From an uncultured Collinsella sp. (GTDB lineage Bacteria > Actinomycetota > Coriobacteriia > Coriobacteriales > Coriobacteriaceae), in NCBI GenBank assembly GCA_902489225.1, contig CABTZA010000099.1:1-6721 (forward strand): 6,721 bases of DNA. The letters run 5' to 3'. Both the position numbers and the translations under genes were made by a program. Shown here piece by piece: positions 1-4,667 of the stretch; the first letter of the stretch is position 1; the number at the start of each line of letters is the position of its first letter. The notes under the pieces were generated by a model. It was not told where the DNA came from, did no database searches, and saw only the letters and a list, made by a program, of their open reading frames with translations.

Positions 1-475
1 CGAACCCGTCCATCAAGAACAGCCTAAGAATCAGCTTGATGACATATCCCGGTTTGACTTCTGCCGCGTCAAAGACGTGGCGCTCGGCGAGCTCGCTGCA
101 GTATGCATAGATGTCGCGGATAAGGTCCGCGCCCGAAAGCGTAAACATGTAGCCTGCGTTCGAAAGCGCATTGGGCGCGGCGGGCAACTTGGCCATGTGG
201 CAGAACGTTTGCAGGTCGGGCGCCATAACATTCTGGTAGTCGAGGTGGCCGTTGGCATCCTGTTCGGCAAGCTCCAATTGGCGCACAAAATCCAGCGCCG
301 CCGCTAACACAAAGCTCGGCGTAGGCGCATTGACGTCCTGGGTGGTCGCCACAAGCCTGCCCGCTGCCTGCGTGATAAGCCAGGCGACCTCGCGCTGGCA
401 GCGCACGGCCTTGCGCGTAACCGGCTTGATGGACGAAGAAGAAACGCTTCCCTTAGGCGGATTCGAAACAGCCAC
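1..475 (-). CDS. Unrecognised protein, N-terminal part, cut by the left window edge
   Basis: The minus strand reads open from a GTG at 475-473 to the left edge with no stop, giving 158 residues that begin MAVSNPPKGSVSSSS and end at LFLMDGF. The start is set by GGGAGG, five bases upstream of the GTG. The nearby ATG (at about 488) is out of frame and soon stops. Codon use (GCG, CTG, CGC, GAC rich) fits a real gene, while the ATG-started reading frames on the same strand give arginine- and serine-rich nonsense. After a Ser/Lys-rich start of about 20 residues the protein looks mostly helical and soluble (REVAWLITQAAGRLV, FVLAAALDFVRQLELAEQ, ADLIRDIYAYCSELAERH). I see no signal peptide, membrane segment or metal-binding motif. 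I do not recognise the family. It is divergent from the HNH gene and probably has its own promoter in 476-690. Confidence 0.75.
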   Translation of the reverse strand, partial: MAVSNPPKGSVSSSSIKPVTRKAVRCQREVAWLITQAAGRLVATTQDVNAPTPSFVLAAALDFVRQLELAEQDANGHLDYQNVMAPDLQTFCHMAKLPAAPNALSNAGYMFTLSGADLIRDIYAYCSELAERHVFDAAEVKPGYVIKLILRLFLMDGF

Positions 476-690
476 AAGAACCTCCCATGAACGACCCGGC
501 CCAACAAGCCCGGATGAAACACGTGCTACATCAGTATACAGGGAAGTGGGGCAGCGGGGTACAAACGCGCCAGCGGCAAACCGAGAGCATCAACGATGTG
601 CCGATCGCGGAATGAGATCTCGTAATAATTGACTCTCGGCCATATTATTGAGTGGCATGACTCGCGTTCGTATGGTTGTAGGTGCTGGCG
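476..690. other. Divergent intergenic region with short palindromes
   Basis: This gap separates the leftward GTG-start gene from the rightward HNH gene, so both promoters should be here. It holds a perfect 8-base palindrome GAGATCTC at 614-621, an AATAAT (624-629) / ATTATT (644-649) inverted pair, and GAGT (650-653) / ACTC (660-663). A weak rightward promoter could be TTGAGT (648-653), 17 bases, then TATGGT (671-676), but that would start the transcript only a few bases before the HNH start codon. TTGACT at 629-634 is a better -35 but lacks a partner at proper spacing. I see no convincing gene here. Confidence 0.4.
533..538 (-). promoter_or_regulatory. Possible -10 element for the leftward gene
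   Basis: On the minus strand this is TATACT, a five-of-six match to the sigma70 -10 consensus, and would put a transcript start about 50 bases before the GTG at 475. No good -35 hexamer lies at 16-18 bases; TTGTAC sits 20 bases upstream, which is too far for a confident call. Confidence 0.3.
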
Positions 691-1773
691 ATGAACGACA
701 TTGACCTTGCTGTTCCGTTGATGGATGGACCAAGCTATGACCGCGCCTGCAGTCTCGTGCCTTCCGAATACGTTGAGGCATGGGAGTGGTTTCTGGGTGA
801 GGAACAGCGCGGCGGCGTTTGGACCAGCCTTCCGCACCACACCAAGGAAGATAGCCCTCAGTATCAGTACCGTTTGAGAATTGGCTCGGACTTCTTTCCC
901 GTAACGCGGGATTCAGGGATCTTCTGGCCGGGCCAGGATCGGGTGAAGCAAGATCCCAATAAGATCTTTGCGCTTTCGGTCCATAACTCTAAAAAGAGCT
1001 TCTACACCGATGTACCTCCGCTCTATTTGGACGATGGTACGTGGGTCATTAAGTATTCGGTCCAAGCGCCAGGCGCCGTTGGTTCTCGAGACCAGAATTA
1101 CAACCGTAAAATGCTCAACTGCATGGAATGTGGCGTTCCAGTCGGAGTCATATTTGCAACCGAGGTGGGCTACAAGGTGCTCGGCCTTGCGTTTGTTGAA
1201 CGGTTCGAGCCCGAAAACGGATGGTTTGTTCTGCACGGTCCTGTTCATAAAGGCGGACCGGACCCTCGTTTTGCGCCCGACATGAGCTATCTGAAGCACA
1301 TGCCCGTCGATATTGAGTTTGCCGGACAGGGTACGACCGACGACGAAAAGGTCCGCTATGCGTTAAGGCACGAGCGATTGGGGCAGCAATGGTTCCGCAA
1401 GCAACTCGTTGCCGCCTATGACGGCCGTTGCGCGGTGTCGGACTGCGGCGTCAGCGAAGCTCTGGAGGCTGCACATATCGAGAATTACTCGGGACCCAAA
1501 TCGCAGGTTGCCAGCAACGGCATTCTGCTTCGACGCGATCTTCATTCCCTATTTGATGCTCACCTGATTTCGTTTGAGCCTGTTTGCGGCGAATATCGGC
1601 TGTGCGGATCGTACCTGCTGGATAAGACCGGCTACGCTTCCTTTGCGGGCGCGACGCTAAGGCAGCCGAATGAGCGTCAGTGGCGACCCAATACGGTGTT
1701 TCTTGAGGCCCATCGCATTGAGTTCGATCGCTCGGAAAAGAAGCGTGAAAAGGCGGGGCTTCTGCCGTATTAG
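691..1773 (+). CDS. HNH endonuclease with SRA/PUA-like N-terminal domain, predicted modified-DNA restriction enzyme
   Basis: The protein has 360 residues. The start ATG at 691 has AGGTG six bases upstream; a GTG at 682 in the same frame would add three residues but has no ribosome site, and a stop lies just before it. The C-terminal nuclease at about 236-295 is clear: FRKQLVAAYDGRCAVSDCG, then LEAAHI with H262, N276 (ASNGILL), and H285/D289 in RRDLHSLFD. This is the His-Asn-His pattern of the HNH_2-type metal-dependent fold; C247 and C252 lie where some HNH proteins bind structural zinc. Residues 40-175 (GIFWP at 76-80, ALSVHNS, YLDDGTWVIKY, GVPVGVIF, GYKVLGLAFV at 160-169) resemble the SRA-like modified-base-binding region in front of HNH domains in McrA/ScoMcrA-type enzymes; that match is from memory of pattern and is less certain. 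No methyltransferase lies nearby, which fits a type IV enzyme. Sampled lines have lower G+C (27/60 at 961-1020) than the transporter gene (41/60 at 4201-4260), a possible sign of transfer. Function as restriction is inferred. Confidence 0.88.
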   Translation: MNDIDLAVPLMDGPSYDRACSLVPSEYVEAWEWFLGEEQRGGVWTSLPHHTKEDSPQYQYRLRIGSDFFPVTRDSGIFWPGQDRVKQDPNKIFALSVHNSKKSFYTDVPPLYLDDGTWVIKYSVQAPGAVGSRDQNYNRKMLNCMECGVPVGVIFATEVGYKVLGLAFVERFEPENGWFVLHGPVHKGGPDPRFAPDMSYLKHMPVDIEFAGQGTTDDEKVRYALRHERLGQQWFRKQLVAAYDGRCAVSDCGVSEALEAAHIENYSGPKSQVASNGILLRRDLHSLFDAHLISFEPVCGEYRLCGSYLLDKTGYASFAGATLRQPNERQWRPNTVFLEAHRIEFDRSEKKREKAGLLPY

Positions 1774-1895
1774 CGTATTTGGCTTTGGCATTCTTTGACG
1801 ATCATGTTGTTTGATCGGATCGCGTGGCGATGCAATCTCGCGCACGCCCGCCGGTGCATGCTCTTCCTGTTTTGTATAGCGAGAGGGGAGCGTGT

Positions 1896-2180
1896 ATGAG
1901 CTGGCGAGGCGATATTGCGATGGGGAAGTACGGAAAACTGCCGTGTGCCCTTATAGACAACAATATGTTTCCGAGCGTAGAGGTTGATTGCGGGTCGTTT
2001 GTCGTCACCTGCCCTTGCTGCGGCTCGCAAATACCGTGTCTCGACATTCGGTTCATCGATGCGCGCGACAGACTCAGCGACGAAGTGAGAAAACGGACAG
2101 GCGTTCATATGCCGGTGTATCCGGAGAAATGCCCTGTTTGTGGCCTCGATATCGTGTACGACGCCGGCGACGAGGGATAG
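1896..2180 (+). CDS. Small protein with two CPxCG zinc-ribbon motifs, unknown function
   Basis: This 94-residue protein starts at ATG 1896, where AGGGGAG sits five bases upstream. The frame stays open back to 1824, but the extra 24 residues have no ribosome site and read Arg/Pro-rich, so the shorter form is preferred. Two matching knuckles, C39-P-C-C42-G43 and C79-P-V-C82-G83, are about 40 residues apart and should form one four-cysteine zinc site. Between them is a charged stretch (DIRFIDARDRLSDEVRKR). There is no signal peptide or membrane helix, so it is probably cytoplasmic. It follows the HNH nuclease gene on the same strand after 122 bases, so co-transcription is possible, though it has its own good ribosome site. 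Zinc-ribbon folds of this kind bind nucleic acid or protein partners; the specific role cannot be told from the sequence. Confidence 0.78.
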   Translation: MSWRGDIAMGKYGKLPCALIDNNMFPSVEVDCGSFVVTCPCCGSQIPCLDIRFIDARDRLSDEVRKRTGVHMPVYPEKCPVCGLDIVYDAGDEG

Positions 2181-2186
2181 GTGATG

Positions 2187-2215
2187 CGGAGGAGCTGGCT
2201 GTGAAGGCTTCTCCG
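2187..2215. terminator. Stem-loop between convergent genes, possible weak terminator
   Basis: CGGAGGAGC (2187-2195) and GCTTCTCCG (2207-2215) can pair over nine positions with one G-U and an 11-base loop. It lies in the 38-base gap between two convergent genes, just after the stop of the zinc-ribbon gene and four bases beyond the stop of the DUF5710 gene. Neither strand has a run of T after the stem, so it is not a standard intrinsic terminator; it may block convergent transcription or protect 3' ends. Confidence 0.35.
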
Positions 2216-2218
2216 TCT

Positions 2219-2905
2219 CTACAAATAAATCCCCTCACCGAGTTGCTTGTGGAACTCGGCGTGATGGTCACGTGCCCAGGTAAAGAGCGCTTGGTCAAAG
2301 TCGGTGCGCGTGGCCGGGACGCCAAAGACGCCGGCAACTTCGACGCGCACAAACTCCAGTGCCGGCAGCTTGTTGATGGCAGTGAGGGCAAATGGGGACG
2401 AGGGCTCCTCGAACAGATAGCGGCTGCCTTGCAGCGCGTCGCAACTGGTGCACGTGTTGCCGAGCGACGGGGCTTTGGAGGCTCGCGCGCCTACGGGCTT
2501 GTAGCCGCAGCGCTTATGAAGGTAGTCGCGGATCTCGCCCGGCACGCAGCCAGGAGCGGGCACGATGGCGAGTGCGTTGGCGTTGGCCGTGTCGATGGCA
2601 ATGTGCCCGGATTCGTTGGGCGCATGCGCGATGACGATTCTCTCGTCGTTATCGGCTCGATAGGGAATGCCGAAGGCCGCGACCGAGGTCTCTTTGTGAC
2701 ATTTCCAGCACTCGCGCTTGCCCAGTACTAGATATATATACGGCGCTGAGGGGTCGGATCGGTCAACACCGGGCAGCCACTCGGCAAAGGGCTCGGGGTT
2801 GACGCCGCTGGGTACATACCAGATCTTCTTGGTCCGGTCCCATTTGGCGCCCAGCGCCTTGGCTTCTTCTTTGTGCGAAAAGGGGACATCGAGCTCGGTG
2901 CGCAT
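2219..2905 (-). CDS. DUF5710 domain protein with two extra CxxC pairs
   Basis: The protein has 228 residues. The chosen ATG (2905-2903) has AAGGAG six bases upstream; an in-frame ATG at 2941 would add 12 residues (MSHLHLQHQGAA) without such a site. Residues 2-45 carry the DUF5710 pattern: a short strand (LDVPFS), KEEAKALGAKWD, then KKIWYVPSG and PFAEWLP. In this family the small domain occurs alone or attached to DNA-handling and plasmid- or phage-related proteins; its biochemical role is not settled as far as I know. The remainder (46-228) has C66-x2-C69 (CWKC) and C152-x2-C155 (CTSC), likely a second, zinc-binding unit, with FGIPYRADNDER and APGCVPGEIRDYLHKRCGYKP between them. No signal peptide or membrane segment is visible, so it is probably cytosolic. 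It runs convergent to the zinc-ribbon gene and lies downstream of the tRNA-Val terminator on the same strand, so it needs its own promoter. DUF5710 identity is confident; function is unknown. Confidence 0.87.
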   Translation of the reverse strand: MRTELDVPFSHKEEAKALGAKWDRTKKIWYVPSGVNPEPFAEWLPGVDRSDPSAPYIYLVLGKRECWKCHKETSVAAFGIPYRADNDERIVIAHAPNESGHIAIDTANANALAIVPAPGCVPGEIRDYLHKRCGYKPVGARASKAPSLGNTCTSCDALQGSRYLFEEPSSPFALTAINKLPALEFVRVEVAGVFGVPATRTDFDQALFTWARDHHAEFHKQLGEGIYL

Positions 2906-3085
2906 GGCGGCTCCTTGGTGCTGCAGGTGCAAGTGGCTCAAGGATACCGCAGGGCGCAGACATCGCGGCGTTTTGCTGAGAAGTTGCGGTGCGGACTGAT
3001 TGGTTATGCCGATGGATAGATCGGCAAGTAGATGGTCGGCTTTTGGCTAGTTGGGCGGTTGGAGCTGCCAGCTGATTTGGCGACA
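2906..3085. other. Leader region of the DUF5710 gene, with a short inverted repeat
   Basis: These 180 bases lie between the tRNA-Val terminator and the DUF5710 start and hold no convincing gene; open frames across it are out-of-frame continuations. A perfect inverted repeat TGCCGA (3007-3012) / TCGGCA (3021-3026) with an eight-base loop is present about 100 bases before the start codon. I could not find a well-spaced -35/-10 pair, so the promoter is unplaced. Confidence 0.4.
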
Positions 3086-3123
3086 TAAAACAAAACAGCC
3101 CAGAGGACATAGCCTCTGAGCTG
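3086..3123 (-). terminator. Intrinsic terminator of the tRNA-Val gene
   Basis: Read on the minus strand, CAGCTCAGAGG pairs with CCTCTGGGCTG (11 pairs, one G-U) around the six-base loop CTATGT, and is followed directly by TTTTGTTTTA. The stem starts eight bases after the tRNA CCA end. This is a textbook rho-independent terminator. Confidence 0.9.
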
Positions 3124-3131
3124 CGAACATT

Positions 3132-3206
3132 TGGTGGGCGTTAGAAGATTTGAACTTCTGACCTCTTCCGTGTCAGGGAAGCGCTCTCCCCCTGAGCTAA
3201 ACGCCC
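3132..3206 (-). tRNA. tRNA-Val (anticodon GAC)
   Basis: The minus strand folds as a full 75-base tRNA. The acceptor stem is GGGCGTT with AACGCCC, the D arm is GCTC/GAGC, the anticodon stem is CTTCC/GGAAG around the loop CTGACAC with anticodon GAC, and the T stem is AGAAG/CTTCT around TTCAAAT. The discriminator is A and the CCA end is encoded. GAC reads the valine codons GTC and GTT. It stands alone, with its own promoter upstream and terminator downstream, so it appears to be transcribed as a single-gene unit. Confidence 0.97.
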
Positions 3207-3235
3207 GATCAAGGGTGCGCAAGCGCGCAAGGGAT

Positions 3236-3264
3236 AATATAACGGAGCCTGAACTCGGTGGCAA
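3236..3264 (-). promoter_or_regulatory. Sigma70-type promoter of tRNA-Val
   Basis: On the minus strand, -35 TTGCCA (3264-3259) and -10 TATATT (3241-3236) are separated by exactly 17 bases. The predicted start is near 3229, leaving a leader of about 20 bases before the tRNA, which contains the small hairpin TGCGC/GCGCA (plus strand about 3215-3228). Each hexamer matches consensus at four or five of six positions. Confidence 0.8.
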
Positions 3265-3268
3265 GAAC

Positions 3269-3280
3269 ATTTTTAAAAAT
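3269..3280 (-). promoter_or_regulatory. AT-rich palindrome at the UP-element position of the tRNA promoter
   Basis: The perfect 12-base palindrome ATTTTTAAAAAT lies four bases upstream of the -35 of the tRNA-Val promoter. In a G+C-rich region this AT block sits where UP elements bind the RNA polymerase alpha subunit at stable-RNA promoters. The position and composition are seen; the function is inferred. Confidence 0.55.
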
Positions 3281-3495
3281 CGCTTACATTGTGGAATTCG
3301 GGGGCTTTGTCGCATCCATTTCAAAAGAGCCTGCTGCCGCGATTTGGCTGTCGCATAATGCAAGGCCATTGCGGTATCGAGCTATGGAAAGACGCCTGCG
3401 GAATTGTCCTACCGATAAGCGGACAAGCCTCCAGCTGGTGACTTCGCCGTGGTAAGGTAAGCCGAATTGTTTCCAGGCTGTTTCGGGGGAGTGGA
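3281..3495. other. Intergenic region upstream of the transporter gene
   Basis: This stretch should hold the transporter promoter, but I found no well-spaced hexamers (CATAAT at about 3355 lacks a -35). It contains an inverted repeat TTGTCC (3404-3409) / GGACAA (3421-3426) with an 11-base spacer, about 70 bases before the start codon, and the palindrome CCAGCTGG soon after. An open frame of 65 codons from a GTG at 3258 begins inside the tRNA promoter without a ribosome site and is not believed. Confidence 0.4.
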
Positions 3496-4518
3496 ATGAG
3501 CAAAGAGTGTGTCGAGCAGGTCGAAGGCGCAGGGGCTTCGGTGCCGATGACCGATATATCGAACATTGATGTGCCCGAGGGCACCGACGAGCTCAGCCGC
3601 AACACCCGTCGCGCATGGCGCGACCGCCTGAACAGCGCTTCGACGCGCAAGATGATCAAGGGCGTCTTGGCTACGCTGGTGGGCGGTTCGTTTTGGGGCT
3701 TCTCGGGCACCAGCGCGAGTTTTTTGTTCGATACCTACCATGTCGATACGTTGTGGCTTATGAGCATACGGCAGATTCTCGCCGGTCTACTCTTTATGGC
3801 CGTGGTTGTTACGCGCGACCGCGAGCGCCTGATTAAGCTCTGGACCACACCCGCCGATCGCAAGCAGCTGCTGCTCTTTACCGCCTTTGGCCTGCTGTTC
3901 AACCAGTTTTGCTATCTTTCGGCCGTGCGCCTGACGAACGCCGGAACCGCGACGGTGCTCCAGTGCCTGCAGCTCGTTATCATCATGGGCTACGCCTGCG
4001 TGACCGATCGCCGCATGCCGCGTACTCGCGAAGTCATCGGCATTGGCCTGGCTCTGGGTGGAACCTTTTTAATCGCCACCGGCGGCGACCTCACCAGCCT
4101 GAATATCTCGCCGCTTGGCCTGGCAGCAGGTCTTATGTGTGCGGTCAGCGCCGCGTGTATGGCGGTGATTCCCGCCAAGATCCTGCCCGAATACGGCAGC
4201 CCCATCGTCACGGGCTCGGCAATGCTCACGGCGGGCGTGGTCTCGTGCGTCTTCGTGCAGCCCTGGGCGCATATGCCGGCGCTCGACGCTGCCGGCATCG
4301 AGGCGCTCGCGGTGTTCGTGGTTATCGGCTCGTTTTTTGCTTACATGCTTTATATGCAGGGCGTTAAGGACATCGGCTCGGTGCGCGCGAGCCTCATCGG
4401 AACTGTGGAGCCGGTTTCGGCGACCATCACCAGCGCCGTTATGCTGGGGACGGTGTTTTTGCCGACCGACCTTATCGGCTTTGCCATGATCATCGTGATG
4501 ATGTTCCTCACGGTGTAG
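3496..4518 (+). CDS. EamA/DMT-superfamily membrane transporter
   Basis: The protein has 340 residues, typical of drug/metabolite transporters with two EamA repeats of about five helices. The ATG at 3496 has GGGGGAG just upstream. The first repeat spans about 56-195 (VLATLVGGSFWGFSGTSA, LLFMAVVV, LLLFTAFGLLF, VLQCLQLVIIMGYA, IGIGLALGGTFLIATGG). The second spans about 206-340 (LGLAAGLMCAVSAACMAVI, TAGVVSCVFV, ALAVFVVIGSFFAYMLY, then SVRASLIGTVEPVSATITSA and LIGFAMIIVMMFLTV), which carries the usual conserved Pro-Val of the ninth helix region. It acts in the cytoplasmic membrane; family members export or import small metabolites such as amino acids or their analogues, and the substrate cannot be told here. 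An acidic, hydrophilic N-terminus of about 50 residues precedes the first helix and is longer than usual. The C-terminus stops right at the last helix with no charged tail. It appears to be a single-gene unit between the tRNA and the DUF4012 gene. Confidence 0.93.
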   Translation: MSKECVEQVEGAGASVPMTDISNIDVPEGTDELSRNTRRAWRDRLNSASTRKMIKGVLATLVGGSFWGFSGTSASFLFDTYHVDTLWLMSIRQILAGLLFMAVVVTRDRERLIKLWTTPADRKQLLLFTAFGLLFNQFCYLSAVRLTNAGTATVLQCLQLVIIMGYACVTDRRMPRTREVIGIGLALGGTFLIATGGDLTSLNISPLGLAAGLMCAVSAACMAVIPAKILPEYGSPIVTGSAMLTAGVVSCVFVQPWAHMPALDAAGIEALAVFVVIGSFFAYMLYMQGVKDIGSVRASLIGTVEPVSATITSAVMLGTVFLPTDLIGFAMIIVMMFLTV

Positions 4519-4603
4519 CTGGCGCCGCCGCCAAGACAGAAAAGGTGTTGTGCCGCATTTTCGCCAATTGATGTCCGTGTCTGGAGTTTAGCTGTCGATG
4601 CTC

Positions 4604-4637
4604 AAAATGCCATAAACTAGTAACGTTATGGACTTTT
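4604..4637. repeat. Imperfect inverted repeat before the DUF4012 gene (operator or weak terminator)
   Basis: CCATAA (4610-4615) and TTATGG (4626-4631) form a perfect inverted repeat around a 10-base centre. After two mismatched positions on each side, AAAA (4604-4607) pairs with TTTT (4634-4637). It contains TAACGTTA (4621-4628), itself a perfect palindrome. A weak promoter, TTAGCT (4588-4593), 17 bases, CATAAA (4611-4616), would overlap its left half, as an operator would. The T run on the right could instead make it a poor terminator for the transporter gene; the stem is AT-rich and short. Confidence 0.4.
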
Positions 4638-4667
4638 TCATTGCGACTCAATTGCGAGGATTTCTTT

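Noticed and set aside
526..840. Minus-strand frame over the divergent intergenic region and the start of the HNH gene
   Set aside because: It has no ribosome site, reads like noise, and overlaps the conserved start of the nuclease gene.
1988..2731. A 247-codon open frame on the plus strand
   Set aside because: It runs across the end of the zinc-ribbon gene and antisense through the DUF5710 gene, both better supported. The product is Arg/Gly-rich and has no ribosome site.
3132..3206. tRNA-Val as an integration site with flanking att repeats
   Set aside because: I looked for a second copy of the tRNA 3' end. Only a nine-base match (TGGTGGGCG) occurs, inside the transporter gene near 3678, and there is no integrase in the window.
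3258..3455. A 65-codon plus-strand frame after the tRNA
   Set aside because: It begins with GTG inside the tRNA promoter, lacks a ribosome site and has mixed composition.
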